DNA of 64,000 nt from Terriglobia bacterium (GCA_020073385.1 JAIQFH010000022.1:1-64000), one strand, 5' to 3'; positions 43,359 through 53,756 are shown, numbered from the stretch's first letter. Translations and numbers: made by a program. Notes: generated from the sequence alone by a model not told the origin.

Positions 43359-43398
43359 GGCTCCCCCTCTTCCTGGTTTGGAAGAGCTTTGGGGAGCC
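43359..43398. repeat. Strong bipartite hairpin in the divergent spacer
   Basis: GGCTCCCC-CTCTTCC (43359-43373) pairs with GGAAGAG (43380-43386) and GGGGAGCC (43391-43398) around a six-base loop, with a four-base bulge on one side. It lies in the 435-base spacer 43302-43736, which otherwise shows no gene and must contain promoters in both directions. It has no T-run. Confidence 0.6.
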
Positions 43399-43736
43399 GG
43401 TATCCGCGGTTCGCAGAAAATTCGAGCACGGTGGGAACCATCTCGCAGAACGGAAGGGCTAGCACTGAGGGGAATGAGCTTTCAACAGGTTAGCGTGCCT
43501 GAGTCATGCCGGCGGGCACGGCAGTGACGGTTCGCGTCTCAAGCTGAGATGCCAGTCTCACTTCGCTCGGCGCAGATAAGGAGGACTCATATCGGCGAGA
43601 CTCAAACTATTGGGGCGCGGATGGTTGCCCGCAAAGATCGAACAGGGTTTTGCTACCTTTTCTTCTTGCCTCGCGTCTACATGCACGAGTTCCACAAGCG
43701 AGCGCGATGCAATTCAGAATCACGTCTTGACTCGAA

Positions 43737-44686
43737 ATGGCCGTGGATCAAGGGAAGAAGACAACTCGCCGCGAAGCGGTCCGGATTCTAGCTTCCGCTC
43801 CCGTAGCGGCGTGGATCACTGCACGTGCCGCCGTCCTTCTGGCAGCGCCTTCCGCCGAAGGTACTCCTCCGCTCGCACCGGATCACCCATGTCCGCCGAG
43901 CGGGTGGCTCTCATCGACGGGTTCATAAAGGGGTCGGACGGACTCGAGAAAAAATACGAGGCACGCACCTACAAGAGCAACTGGACAATGCCCTATCGAC
44001 TATTCCGTCCCGAAGCTACCGGCAAGCTCCCCTTGGTCGTCTACCTGCACGGCAGCGGCGGACAAGGAGATGACAACGAAAAACAACTCGGCCTCGGAAA
44101 CATCTTCGGAACACGCATTTGGCTGCTTCCCGAGAATCAGAAGAAGTTTCCCTGTTACGTTCTCGCGCCGCAGTCGAACCGAGGATGGGTCCGATATGAC
44201 CCGGCAAAACTGGAAAAAGGAATTTACGAGATGGTCCCAGGTCCGGGCCAGGGCGTTTCTCTCGCACTGGAAGTCATCGATGCCGTGCGTCACGACTTCG
44301 CTATTGATGACAATCGGATCTATGTGACCGGCCAGTCCATGGGTGGAGCAGGCACATGGAACATGATCGCCAGCCGTGCGGGATTCTTTGCGGCGGCGGC
44401 CCCATGCTGCGGAGCTACTTCGAAGGACGATGGCAGCGGCTCGATCGAGACGCCATTGTGGAATTTTCACGGCGACTCGGACCAGACGGTTCCAGTAGCT
44501 CTGTCCCGGGATCGCATCGCAGCGAGGAGAAAAGCAGGCGGACACCCGCTCTCCACTGAGTACGCGGGTGTGGATCACAACGTCTGGCAATGGACTTATA
44601 CCGAACCGGCGCTGGTGTCGTGGATTTTTTCTCAGCGGCGCGGTCAGATGCCCGTAGTATCTTCTTTTGTTCACTGCAGTGTGTGA
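43737..44686 (+). pseudogene. Frameshifted Tat-exported alpha/beta hydrolase
   Basis: The true start appears to be ATG 43737, giving a twin-arginine signal (KKTTRREAVRILASAPVAAW ending VLLAAPSA), but this frame stops at 43928. The catalytic domain continues in the +1 phase from about 43890: LPLVVYLHGSGGQGDDN, then the nucleophile elbow GQSMGGAGTWNMIAS, the acid in NFHGDSDQTVP and the His in GVDHNVW. These motifs match dienelactone-hydrolase or PHB-depolymerase-like (LpqC-type) esterases. Either a 1-base indel has split the gene, or it is an assembly error. A short product could start at ATG 43890 without the signal. The stop overlaps the convergent regulator gene by 16 bases. Confidence 0.75.
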
Positions 44687-46173
44687 CTGGACTCTCGAAC
44701 GGCACCCATTCCAATGTTGTAGCGTTTCAGTTTGCGGTACAGGGTCGCGCGGCTGATGCCGAGCATGCGTCCGGCGAGCGCTTTATCGCCTTTGACTTGC
44801 TCGAAAACGCGTTGAATCGTGGCGCGTTCGATATCTTCGAGATCAGTTGTGGACAATGTTCCGCGGGGTACTGTAGGCAGTGCGCCGCGCGGTGCCTCCA
44901 CAAGCGAGGCTTCTTCCGCTAGATCAGGATCGAGAACCGGTGGCTTGCTGGTGCGTACTACCGACGAAGGCGTTAGTCCTGCGCCCGAGGCGATGGCCGG
45001 CGGCAAATCGCTTGACTCGATGATTTGCCCGTTTCCCAGCGCAACCGCCCGCTCCACACAGTTTTCCAGTTCGCGAACGTTGCCCGGCCAATCGTATTGC
45101 ATGAGCGCCTTCATCGCCGCGCTCGATACGTGCTGCTCCCCTCCAGGGGCATACCGCTCCAGGAACCAGTGCACCAGCATGGGAATATCGCTGCGGCGTT
45201 CGCGAAGCGCAGGTACAAACAAGGTGACCACGTTCAGGCGGAAGTAGAGATCTTTGCGGAAGGTGCCATTCTTGTAAGCGGCTTCCAGGTCGCGATTCGT
45301 GGCCGCGATGACCCGCACGTCCACTTTGACGCGCTGATTGCTGCCGACCGGGCGGACCTCTTTCTCCTGCAGGACGCGTAAGAGTTTGGCCTGCAACTCG
45401 AGCGGCAATTCACCCACTTCATCGAGGAAGATGGTGCCGCCATCGGCCGCTTGAAACAGCCCCTGCTTGGACTTCAGCGCCCCGGTGAACGCGCCTTTTT
45501 CGTATCCAAACAACTCGCTCTCAATGAGCGTGGGAACGAGCGATCCGCAATCTACGGCGACAAAAGGCCGCCCGGCAAAAGCTCCGCGAAAGTGCATCGC
45601 GCGCGCAACCAGTTCTTTTCCTGTGCCGCTCTCGCCATATATCAGGACAGGCGTGCGCGTATCCTTCAATCGCGCCACCAAGCGCATGACTTCCTGGATG
45701 CGCGTGGACGAACCGACGATTCCATGCACCGCAGTTTCCGAATCTGTGCGCTGTCGCAGGAATTCGTTTTCCTCGACCAAGCGCACTTTCTCAGCCATGC
45801 GCCGCAAGAACAGCCGCAATTCTTCCAGCGGCGAAAACGGCTTGGTGATGTAGTCGTAAGCGCCTAATTTCATCGCCTGCACGGCGGTTTCAATGGAGCC
45901 GTGCCCGGTCATGAGCGCGACTTCGGTGCGGGGCAGAAGTTTCTTGGTCTTCTCCAGGAATTCCAGTCCCGACATGTGTGGCATCACCATGTCGGTCAAA
46001 ATCATGTGTATCGACTGTTCTTCCAGAAGGGCCAAGGCCGACTCACCGCTCTCGGCTTCCAGGCAAACGAATCCGAGCGCTTCGCCCACCGTCGAGCACA
46101 GTTTGCGGATGGTCTGCTCGTCGTCAACGATCAGCAGGCGTATAGGCAGATCTTCTTTACCGGCGTTATTCAC
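44671..46173 (-). CDS. NtrC-family sigma-54 response regulator
   Basis: The 500-residue cytosolic regulator has a receiver domain (residues about 10-130, phospho-acceptor in MILTDMVMPHMSG), a sigma-54 AAA+ domain (about 150-390) with Walker A GESGTGKE, the sigma-54 contact motif GAFTGA and Walker B GGTIFLDEVGE, and a C-terminal Fis-type HTH (LAGRMLGISRATLYRKLKRY). Once phosphorylated it activates sigma-54 promoters. The GTG start overlaps the receiver gene's stop by one base. The kinase that phosphorylates it is probably the GAF/PAS kinase upstream in the same operon. A sigma-54 promoter of the chemosensory operon lies on the other side of that operon and is a likely target. Confidence 0.94.
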   Translation of the reverse strand: MNNAGKEDLPIRLLIVDDEQTIRKLCSTVGEALGFVCLEAESGESALALLEEQSIHMILTDMVMPHMSGLEFLEKTKKLLPRTEVALMTGHGSIETAVQAMKLGAYDYITKPFSPLEELRLFLRRMAEKVRLVEENEFLRQRTDSETAVHGIVGSSTRIQEVMRLVARLKDTRTPVLIYGESGTGKELVARAMHFRGAFAGRPFVAVDCGSLVPTLIESELFGYEKGAFTGALKSKQGLFQAADGGTIFLDEVGELPLELQAKLLRVLQEKEVRPVGSNQRVKVDVRVIAATNRDLEAAYKNGTFRKDLYFRLNVVTLFVPALRERRSDIPMLVHWFLERYAPGGEQHVSSAAMKALMQYDWPGNVRELENCVERAVALGNGQIIESSDLPPAIASGAGLTPSSVVRTSKPPVLDPDLAEEASLVEAPRGALPTVPRGTLSTTDLEDIERATIQRVFEQVKGDKALAGRMLGISRATLYRKLKRYNIGMGAVRESSHTLQ

Positions 46174-46574
46174 TACTCGACCTTTCCAAAAGTTCTCGAG
46201 ATCACATCAATGAATTGCTGCACGCGGAACGGCTTCTCCACGCAGGGAGCCCCCGTCTCGCGCAAAGTTGTCACCGTCTCCTCATTCGCGATATCGCCGG
46301 TGATGAAAACCAGCCGATTGGCCAGATCCGGCCTGTGCCGGGTGATCCAGGCATGCACCTGCCCGCCGTCGACACCGCCCGGGGTGCGCATATCAGAAAC
46401 GATGCCGAGGAAAGATCCTTTCTCCAGCAGTCGCAAAGCATCGACACCCGACTCGCAACACACGACCGGATATCCACTGCGCTCCAGGGCGGCTTGCACG
46501 TAGGCCATCACCGCGGGCTCATCTTCGATGAGCAAGACTGGCAAAGCTTGAGGTTTTAAGGCTGGCAGGCTCAT
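46173..46574 (-). CDS. Single-domain response regulator
   Basis: The 133-residue cytosolic protein is a lone receiver domain. The acidic pocket is in LLIEDEPAV, the phospho-acceptor Asp in GIVSDMRTPGGVDGG, the conserved Thr in FITGDIANEE and the Lys in VEKPFRVQQF. It probably receives phosphate from the kinase upstream or acts as a phosphate sink or relay step. It overlaps the kinase gene by four bases (ATGA) and the sigma-54 regulator gene by one, so all three are translationally coupled. It has no output domain. Confidence 0.92.
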   Translation of the reverse strand: MSLPALKPQALPVLLIEDEPAVMAYVQAALERSGYPVVCCESGVDALRLLEKGSFLGIVSDMRTPGGVDGGQVHAWITRHRPDLANRLVFITGDIANEETVTTLRETGAPCVEKPFRVQQFIDVISRTFGKVE

Positions 46575-49500
46575 GGTTGTGTCACTCCTGCGGCCACGCC
46601 CAGAGACGCGGCCTGGGACGCTACGGGCAAGCGAACAATGAAGGTCGCTCCCTGGACCCCCATGTTGTTGTGGCAGAGAATCTCCCCACCGTGTTCTTTC
46701 ACGATTCCGTAGCAGATGCTGAGACCCAAACCCGTGCCCTTGCCCACTTCCTTGGTCGTGAAGAAAGGATCAAAAATCTTATCGGGATGAGAAATTCCAT
46801 TTCCGTTGTCGGAAAATGAAACTTCGACGGAATCGCCGGATTTGGTCGACATGATCTCGATGCGCGCCGGACGTCCGACCTCCCGCACCGCATCGTAGGC
46901 GTTGTTCAGGATATTGAGAAAGACCTGCTGCAACTGGTGCGCGTCGCCGATAACATCGGGAAGCCCTTCATCCAAATGTTCGATCACCTCGACGCCGTGA
47001 CTATTGAAGTCATAGGAGCGCAGTTGAATGGTCCGCCGCAGAATACCGTTGAGTTGTAGCGGATTGCGCTGCGGCGGCATCTGACGGGCAAAACTAAGCA
47101 GGTTTTGCACTATCTGCTTGGTGCGTTGCGCCTCCTGCAGGATCACACGCAGATCTTTGCGCGCGGATTCTGGCGTATCGGGATTCTCCATCATCAAGTC
47201 GGCGAAACCGAGAATCGCAGTCAGCGGATTATTCACCTCGTGCGCCACCCCGGACACCAACTGCCCGACCGCCGCCATCTTTTCGGTGTGGAGTAACTTG
47301 TCGCGCAACACGGCAGAATCCGTGATGTCGGTCAGTACCAGCACGATGCTGGTCACCGTTCCCTGTTCGTCGCGCATCGGACTGAGGTTCGCTGAGAATT
47401 TTCCCGCTGCCCCATTACGCCGCACGATTTCCAACTCCAGGTTGTCCACTTGCTGGCCGTTCAACGTGCTTTGCACAGCCTCGGCCAGGTGCCGCGCAAA
47501 GTTCGGTGCGGCCAATTCGAGGAGCGGACGGCCCAGCAATTCGCGCTGCTCAAATCCGGCATCGTACCAGCGCCGGTTCGCGTAACTGATGAGCCCTGCG
47601 GTATCGGCCACCAGAATCAGACTCTGCGTGTTATTGAGGATCTTCGCGGAGAAGTCGCGCTCGCGATGCAGTTCCGACTGGTAGGTTCGCAGGCCGGTGA
47701 CATCCAGCATCAGTCCCCGAATCTGCAGCACGTGGCCCGTGTTGTCGTACAGCCCGAAGGCGTTAATCAGCACATGAATCAGCGAACCGTCCTTGCGTCT
47801 TAGGGTGGCCTCGAAATTCCGCAGGTTGCCATGCTCTTCCATTGCCTTGGCATGACGCTCTCGCTGCTCAGGCGAGAGATAAAGCTGCGTGGGAATATCG
47901 ATCTGCAACAACTCTTCCCGGCTGCTGTAGCCGAGCATTCGCACCATGGCATCATTGACTTCCACGAATCGCCCGCCCGGCGTGCTGAAGAACAGTCCTT
48001 CCTGAATATTGTCGAAGAGCTCGCGGTAGCGCCGCTCGGCCTCGCTGCGGTCGGAGATATCTTTCAGAACGTGAATGGTCTGCAGGCCTTCGCCGGACGC
48101 TCCGTGCACGCGGGAGGTCGAGACCAGGTAGGTGCGGTCGAATACCGGGTGAGCAAACTCGACGGAATCATCCCCCATCGAGCGGCAGAAGGGACAGGAA
48201 TACGAAGCAGAATCGCTGGTCAACGCCATCAGCGCGCGAATGTTGACTCCGATCAGCTCCGCCGGGGGCACACCAATCATCTCGGCGAGCGACCGGTTCA
48301 CACGCAACACTTTGTCGGACTGATCGTGCACGACGATAAAGTCCGAGATGGCATCGAAGATCTCGACCCAGTGCCGATTTGACTTTTCAATCTGGGTGAA
48401 CAGCCGCGCGTTGTCCATCGCCATCGCGGCATGCCCCGCCATGGTCTCGAGGAAGATGCGATCCTCCTGATTCAAAGCTCCCACGCGCCCGGAGAGACAT
48501 AGAATTCCGGCAAGCTCGCCATTGACCCCAGTCAGCCGAGCCAATATGCAGTCGGTCCAACCGAGCTTGGCCGCGGGTCCCACTCCCAACATTTCCGGGG
48601 CAGAACCGCAGACAACCTTCTGGGCGTGATGGGCCACAAACTCTCCCAGAGTGGCGCCCAGGTCTCGTTCGCTCTCGCGATCCAGGGAAGAGATTGCAAG
48701 GTTCTGGGCTTCGCCTTTAACCAGGTTCCGCTCAACTCGCTGCGACGCCCCCTCCAGCCTTCGTAGTTCTGATGACGCCGGAGTCTCCGATGTCGAAGGT
48801 GTCAGTGCCAATTGCGACTGATGCAGTGCAACGGCTTGCCATCGGCCTTCCTGATGCAAGGCCAGCAATCCTGCCCGAGAGCCCATCAGTTCCGTCGCAT
48901 GGCGAACGAAGCGGGAGGCAAATTCTGGCAAGTGCAAACTGCCGTCGATATCGCGCGCCAGTTCGATCAAGGCCTCGGCCCGCCGCCGGTGCTGTTGCGA
49001 CAGGTGCAAATTGCTGGCAACTTCCAACACGACCGCGGCCTGGTTCGACAGGGCCCGGGCGCGCCGTATGTCCTCCTGTGAAATACCGGTACCATCCAGA
49101 CGATCGAGCACGCCAAACATCCCCAGCAGTTTACCGCTGGCTCCGAGAAGCGGCACGGCCAGAAACTGATGCACTTTATATTTCGAAACGACTTCGGCAT
49201 TGGCGCCTGGAACCCGGTTCGCCTCGTCCGTCCAAAAAACCTCTTTGGAGCGCAGGGCCTTGGTGGCGACACCTTCTGGAAAAATCGTGTCGACGCGGCG
49301 CGGGTCTCCTCGTTCCACTCCATAACGCACCTGGAACTGGTCGCTCTCGAGCAGGGCGATAAAGCAGCGGCCGAAGCCGAGAAAACCCGATGCCCGGATG
49401 ACAAAAGCCTGCAGAAAACGATCGAGATCGCCGCTGGCGCTCAGTTCCAGCGAAATCTCAAGCAGTTGATGAAGTTCCTGTGCCTGAGAGTGCGCTGTGG

Positions 49501-50581
49501 CGTGGAGTTCCGCGTGCGCCACGGCGACGGCGCCAAAGCCCGCGATGGCTGCCACCAGCGCACGTTCTTCAGCCGTGAATATGCCATTCGGACGGGGATA
49601 AATCAGGATCGCGCCCTGGGTGCGCGATGTGCGAAAGGGTGCGGCGATCAGCATGCCCGGCGAAACCACGTTGCCCAGCGAATGCACGTCTGCACCGATC
49701 GAAAGGGTTAGGGGCTCTCCCGCCGACACCGCCCGCTGGGCAAGATCGGCCGCGAAGCGCAAAGTTTGCCGGTCATGCCGGGCACGCGCCGAGGTCGCCA
49801 GTTGCGGAGTCTCCGCCGACACCGCCTTCAACTCAAACGGACCTTCCCGCCGCAGCAATACGCAAACCAGTCGTGTGCGCAAAAGCAAACGGAGCCGATC
49901 GGCCAAGGCCTCAATGACGGCGCCGACATCCGGGCTTCCATGCAAGGCGTTTGCGACGTCCGCCAGAATTTCGGCGCGCCGATGCTCTTCCCGGGACGCC
50001 TCGCCCAGACGGGCAGCTTCCAAAAGACTTCCCAGCTGTCCCGCCAGAATGGTGGCTTTGGCTGCGAAATCCTCACTAAACGCTTCATGGTTGGAGTCGT
50101 GTAGGAAGGTAAGCGCGCCGATGACCTCATTGAAGACCAGCAAGGGCGCCGCCAGCAGGGAGCGGGCTTCGAACTCCCGCGCTGCCGGAAACGCGGCAGA
50201 ATTCACGTGATTCGCAAAGATCGTTCGCCGCTGCCTCACCGCCTCCGCGGTTACGGTGCTCTCCATCGGACGCAGGCGAAGTCCCACGAAACGCTGGGCC
50301 ATCTTGCCATCGGCCTGCTCTCCGATGAGCTCATCTCCAGACTGGCAGCGCCAGAAGTAGACCCCGGAAACGTCAAAAAATTCGCGCGTGGCCGCGCAGA
50401 AGAACTGGATCAGTTGGTTGGGAGTGGGTCTTTCCGCAGACTTGGCAGCAATACGAAGCAGTAGCTTCTGAAAGTCCTCATCGGAGCCGGAGAAGCCACG
50501 GTCTCCCGGAGGACCCATCGAACTACTAACAGAAGCACTGACATCTGCACCGACGCTGGGGAAATAGTTTTCGCGATTCAC
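46571..50581 (-). CDS. Large soluble GAF/PAS sensor histidine kinase
   Basis: The 1336-residue protein has no transmembrane helix. Domains in order are about four GAF-like domains (residues about 30-200, 205-365, 370-535, 545-715), three PAS domains (about 725-840, 845-965, 970-1090; the first contains CPFC), a HisKA dimerisation domain with the phospho-His in VSGVAHEVNNPLTAILGFAD, and a HATPase (FLNILNNAYDAV, DNGNGISHPDKIFDPFFTT, GTGLGLSICYGIV). It should sense cytosolic ligands or redox state and start a phosphorelay. The frame begins GTG 50581 with no clear ribosome binding site, so the N-terminus is uncertain. It is the first gene of the kinase-receiver-NtrC operon and is divergent from the chemosensory operon. 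Confidence 0.93.
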   Translation of the reverse strand: MNRENYFPSVGADVSASVSSSMGPPGDRGFSGSDEDFQKLLLRIAAKSAERPTPNQLIQFFCAATREFFDVSGVYFWRCQSGDELIGEQADGKMAQRFVGLRLRPMESTVTAEAVRQRRTIFANHVNSAAFPAAREFEARSLLAAPLLVFNEVIGALTFLHDSNHEAFSEDFAAKATILAGQLGSLLEAARLGEASREEHRRAEILADVANALHGSPDVGAVIEALADRLRLLLRTRLVCVLLRREGPFELKAVSAETPQLATSARARHDRQTLRFAADLAQRAVSAGEPLTLSIGADVHSLGNVVSPGMLIAAPFRTSRTQGAILIYPRPNGIFTAEERALVAAIAGFGAVAVAHAELHATAHSQAQELHQLLEISLELSASGDLDRFLQAFVIRASGFLGFGRCFIALLESDQFQVRYGVERGDPRRVDTIFPEGVATKALRSKEVFWTDEANRVPGANAEVVSKYKVHQFLAVPLLGASGKLLGMFGVLDRLDGTGISQEDIRRARALSNQAAVVLEVASNLHLSQQHRRRAEALIELARDIDGSLHLPEFASRFVRHATELMGSRAGLLALHQEGRWQAVALHQSQLALTPSTSETPASSELRRLEGASQRVERNLVKGEAQNLAISSLDRESERDLGATLGEFVAHHAQKVVCGSAPEMLGVGPAAKLGWTDCILARLTGVNGELAGILCLSGRVGALNQEDRIFLETMAGHAAMAMDNARLFTQIEKSNRHWVEIFDAISDFIVVHDQSDKVLRVNRSLAEMIGVPPAELIGVNIRALMALTSDSASYSCPFCRSMGDDSVEFAHPVFDRTYLVSTSRVHGASGEGLQTIHVLKDISDRSEAERRYRELFDNIQEGLFFSTPGGRFVEVNDAMVRMLGYSSREELLQIDIPTQLYLSPEQRERHAKAMEEHGNLRNFEATLRRKDGSLIHVLINAFGLYDNTGHVLQIRGLMLDVTGLRTYQSELHRERDFSAKILNNTQSLILVADTAGLISYANRRWYDAGFEQRELLGRPLLELAAPNFARHLAEAVQSTLNGQQVDNLELEIVRRNGAAGKFSANLSPMRDEQGTVTSIVLVLTDITDSAVLRDKLLHTEKMAAVGQLVSGVAHEVNNPLTAILGFADLMMENPDTPESARKDLRVILQEAQRTKQIVQNLLSFARQMPPQRNPLQLNGILRRTIQLRSYDFNSHGVEVIEHLDEGLPDVIGDAHQLQQVFLNILNNAYDAVREVGRPARIEIMSTKSGDSVEVSFSDNGNGISHPDKIFDPFFTTKEVGKGTGLGLSICYGIVKEHGGEILCHNNMGVQGATFIVRLPVASQAASLGVAAGVTQP

Positions 50582-50665
50582 AAGTACTTGAATCTAATGG
50601 GAAACTAATTGTCATCTCAATTTGAGTCAAGGGAAATGGACTACGGGGTGCCTTGATGTGAAATC

Positions 50666-50694
50666 CCGAGACTCGGAGTGAGATTTTGTCTCAC
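50666..50694. promoter_or_regulatory. Tandem palindromes, candidate enhancer sites
   Basis: CCGAGACTCGG (50666-50676) and GTGAGA-TTTTG-TCTCAC (50678-50694) are adjacent palindromes 145-185 bases upstream of the sigma-54 -12 element. Further half-sites ATGAGA and AATGAGAC follow nearby. Position and symmetry suit an NtrC-type activator. Binding is an inference. Confidence 0.45.
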
Positions 50695-50837
50695 CATGAG
50701 AAACACTACTCGGTTTTTGCCGAATGAGACAGCGCTAATCGCGCGCGTGCCTTAAGAGTACCCCTCGGCCGCGATGTAAGTATCTATTTGCCAATCGCTT
50801 ACTGCTCATTACTTTGGTTTTTCCAGGAAGGTTCCGT

Positions 50838-50853
50838 TGGCCTAGGCATTGCA
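50838..50853 (+). promoter_or_regulatory. Sigma-54 promoter of the chemosensory operon
   Basis: TGGCCTAGGCATTGCA keeps the invariant GG and GC with exact spacing to the consensus TGGCAC-N5-TTGCA and has a complete TTGCA. It lies 41 bases before the GTG start at 50894, with the expected transcription start near 50864. The sigma-54 activator gene lies in the divergent operon next to it. Confidence 0.65.
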
Positions 50854-50893
50854 CGCTTGGCTTTGCCCAGTTCTTGGAATCGGAGGAGTAACT

Positions 50894-51238
50894 GTGTCTC
50901 AGCGAATCGCGGCCGCAGTGCTGGCAGTCATAACGATTGTGGCGGCTTTCAGTTTGCCCCACGCAGGCGCCCAGACATCGCAAAGTGACGAGATCAATCG
51001 TCGGGCGAAAAGTAAGGTACAGCCATTTTACCCAGAATTAGCGCGCAAGATGAATATCTCGGGAACGGTAAAGGTCGAGGTGACCGTCTCTCCCAACGGC
51101 ACGGTGAAAGAAGCTCGCATTGTTGGCGGACACCCGGTTCTGGCCAATTCAGCCCTCGACGCGGCCAAGAAGTGGCGCTTTGAACCCGCGCCGACAGAGA
51201 GTACGGGCGTCATTGAGTTCAAGTTCGAGCCGCGGTAA
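50894..51238 (+). CDS. TonB C-terminal-domain protein
   Basis: The 114-residue product starts at GTG 50894, chosen because GGAGGAG lies six bases upstream. The frame extends further but lacks support. A signal or anchor segment ([20 protein letters not shown], ending AGAQ) is followed by a TonB C-terminal domain: [56 protein letters not shown]. Such stand-alone domains may act in periplasmic contacts with receptors rather than in energy coupling. It is the first gene of the chemosensory operon, 26 bases before the MCP gene, which could mean that it delivers ligands to the chemoreceptor. That link is an inference. Confidence 0.82.
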   Translation: MSQRIAAAVLAVITIVAAFSLPHAGAQTSQSDEINRRAKSKVQPFYPELARKMNISGTVKVEVTVSPNGTVKEARIVGGHPVLANSALDAAKKWRFEPAPTESTGVIEFKFEPR

Positions 51239-51264
51239 CTCGGATCACCGCGGAGGAGACAGGC

Positions 51265-53247
51265 ATGACTATCGGCAAGAAGTTATATGTGAACTTCGGC
51301 ATCATCCTCACCATGGTGTTGGTGCTGTTCCTGGTGAACTGGTCGGCCGTGCAGCGCGAGCACTCTGCCAAGAAGGCAGCGCAGGAATCGCTCGATCTGA
51401 CCGATGCCACCACCGCAGTTCGCTCCCAGATGATGCAGAACCGCCTCTTTCTGAGCAACTACTTGCTGAGCGGCGACACGCGCGAGGTCGACCGCATGAA
51501 TGAGGGCCTTCGCACCCTCAACGAGAAGCTCGAACTGGGCAAGTCGCTGGCCAGCTCCGATCAGGTGAAGACATCCCTCGGGAAAGTAGAACAACTCGAG
51601 CAGTCCTGGGGCAAGGAATTCGCCCAGCCTCTGATCGAGAAGCGGAAAGATGTCGACTCCGGCAACGCCACGGTCGCCGAACTACAGATCTATTACCTGC
51701 AGAAAGACGCGTCCTCGTGGGTAAAGAACTCCACCGACTCGCTAGACGTGGCGGATGTCGAGAATCACAAAGTGGTCGACGAGCGCCGTAAGTCTGATGA
51801 AGGTGCGGCCAACTGGACGATCGGTGTTTCGCTGATCAGTACATTGTTGGCGCTCTCGCTTGGCGTCATCATCGCCTACCGCACCGCGAAGGCGATCACA
51901 GAACCGCTGACCAGCCTGATGAATGTGGCTCGGGCCATCGGCAACACGGGCGATCTCGAGCACAACATCGACCTGGGCCGCGACGATGAAATCGGCGAAC
52001 TGGCCCGCACCTTCCACAAGATGGTCACCTACCTCAAGGAGATGGCGGGCGTTTCCGAAGCCATCGCCGGCGGCGATCTGACTCTCGAAGTCAAGCCGCG
52101 TTCCTCGCACGACACCCTGGGCAACGCCTTCGCCAAGATGGTCGAAGGACTTGCCGGACTGGTACGCAGCGTGCGCGACGCGTCATCGCAGGTGGCCAGC
52201 GCCTCCAACCAGGTCGCCGGAGCTTCCGACGATTCCGCCAAGATCGGACTGCAGGCCTCGTCCGCCATCGATGAAGTGACCAGTACGATGCACGAGATGA
52301 GCGTCAACGTGCAGAACATGGTGAAGAGCACTCAGGTACAGGCCTCGAGCGTGAGTGAGACTTCAGCTTCCATCGATCAGATGGTGGCCTCGATCCAGCG
52401 CGTAGCCGACACCGCCAAGGTGCTGCTCGATATCTCCAACCGCTCGCGCGAAGAAGTCCACAACGGCATCGGCACCATGGAGAAGGCGACCGACGGCCTG
52501 AACCGCATCAACACCACGATCAACTCTTCGGGCGAGATCATCGGCGCGCTCGGTCAGCGAGCCGACGATATCGGCAAGATCATCGAGGTCATTGATGATC
52601 TGGCCGAGCAGACCAACCTGCTCGCGCTGAACGCTGCCATCGAAGCGGCACGCGCCGGAGAACACGGACTGGGATTCGCCGTGGTCGCCGACGAAGTCCG
52701 CAAGCTGGCGGAGAAGTCAGCGCAGTCCACGAAGGAAATTTCGGAACTCATTCAAAGCATTCAGAAAGAAGCCCGCAAGGCGGTCGAGAACATGGACCGC
52801 TCGACCTCGATCGTCAACGAAGGCCTGGAGTTGGGTTCGGAACTGAACTCGGCCTTAAAGAAGATCTCGAACGTGGTCACCGAAGTCTATAAGTTCGCGC
52901 AGGAAATCGGTGCGGCCACCAACGAGCAGTCGCACGGCTCGTCTCAAATTGCGCGTGCCACGACTCGGCTCAACGAAATCACGCACGAAATCAACTCAGC
53001 TGTCGAAGAGCAAGCGTCCGGGGCTCAGGCTGTGGTCAAAGCCATGGAGCGGATGCGGGAACTGGTGCAGCAGTCGACTTCGAGTTCCACCGAACTGGCC
53101 GCGTCATCCGAGCAGATGTCGAAGATGTCGCGCAGCCTGCTTGATTTCATCGACCGGTTCGCACTGGCGGAAGCTCTGCGGGAGAAGGCGGCGGATACAC
53201 CAGGCCGTAACGTCAAGCGCGCAGCCGCAGCCGGGGCGCAGTTCTAA
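51265..53247 (+). CDS. Methyl-accepting chemotaxis protein
   Basis: The 660-residue receptor has two membrane helices (about residues 8-28, [20 protein letters not shown], and 186-208, [20 protein letters not shown]). They bracket a periplasmic helical four-bundle-like sensor domain (about 30-185). A HAMP domain follows (about 208-262), then the long signalling coiled coil with the hairpin tip [39 protein letters not shown]. No C-terminal pentapeptide for CheR/CheB is seen. The receptor controls the adjoining CheA. The ligand is unknown. It follows the TonB-domain gene by 26 bases and precedes cheW by 20. Confidence 0.95.
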   Translation: MTIGKKLYVNFGIILTMVLVLFLVNWSAVQREHSAKKAAQESLDLTDATTAVRSQMMQNRLFLSNYLLSGDTREVDRMNEGLRTLNEKLELGKSLASSDQVKTSLGKVEQLEQSWGKEFAQPLIEKRKDVDSGNATVAELQIYYLQKDASSWVKNSTDSLDVADVENHKVVDERRKSDEGAANWTIGVSLISTLLALSLGVIIAYRTAKAITEPLTSLMNVARAIGNTGDLEHNIDLGRDDEIGELARTFHKMVTYLKEMAGVSEAIAGGDLTLEVKPRSSHDTLGNAFAKMVEGLAGLVRSVRDASSQVASASNQVAGASDDSAKIGLQASSAIDEVTSTMHEMSVNVQNMVKSTQVQASSVSETSASIDQMVASIQRVADTAKVLLDISNRSREEVHNGIGTMEKATDGLNRINTTINSSGEIIGALGQRADDIGKIIEVIDDLAEQTNLLALNAAIEAARAGEHGLGFAVVADEVRKLAEKSAQSTKEISELIQSIQKEARKAVENMDRSTSIVNEGLELGSELNSALKKISNVVTEVYKFAQEIGAATNEQSHGSSQIARATTRLNEITHEINSAVEEQASGAQAVVKAMERMRELVQQSTSSSTELAASSEQMSKMSRSLLDFIDRFALAEALREKAADTPGRNVKRAAAAGAQF

Positions 53248-53267
53248 AACCTCAGGAGCCCAAGACC

Positions 53268-53756
53268 ATGAGTCGCGAACTCCATATCGTGGGTTTCCAG
53301 GTGGGACGCGAGACGTATGGCGTGCCTATCACTTCCCTGCACGAGATCGTGCGGGTGCCGGAAATCACCGCCGTGCCCGACGCCCCCGACTATCTCGAAG
53401 GCGTCATCAACCTGCGCGGCAAGATTGTTTCCGTCATGGACTTGCGCAAGCGTTTCGGAGAAAAGCAGGCCTCCGTGAAGAGGAACAATCGCATCCTGGT
53501 GGTCGAGCACGCCGGAAGGTTAGCCGGTCTCATTGTGGACTCGGCTTCCGAAGTATTGAAGATTCCAGCCGACGCCGTGGAAGCTCCGCCGGCCGTTTTT
53601 CAGGAGGGTGGGCTCAATTGTGTTACGGGCCTGGGAAAGGTCTCAGGGCGGTTGATCGTACTTCTCGATATGAGCAAGCTACTGGCCCCTGCGAGCCTCG
53701 TAAGCAAGGGTGAGTCCGAGGATAAGAAAACAGCGGCCAAGGCCGGGGCGCGGTAA
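53268..53756 (+). CDS. cheW: Chemotaxis coupling protein CheW
   Basis: The 162-residue cytosolic adaptor links the chemoreceptor to CheA. The beta-barrel motifs are intact: HIVGFQVGRETYGVPITSLH, EIVRVPEITAVPDAPDYLEG, VINLRGKIVSVMDLRKRFG, then LVVEHAGRLAGLIVDSASEV. The C-terminal tail is charged (ESEDKKTAAKAGAR). The gene lies 20 bases after the MCP gene and 46 before cheR in one operon. Confidence 0.95.
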   Translation: MSRELHIVGFQVGRETYGVPITSLHEIVRVPEITAVPDAPDYLEGVINLRGKIVSVMDLRKRFGEKQASVKRNNRILVVEHAGRLAGLIVDSASEVLKIPADAVEAPPAVFQEGGLNCVTGLGKVSGRLIVLLDMSKLLAPASLVSKGESEDKKTAAKAGAR

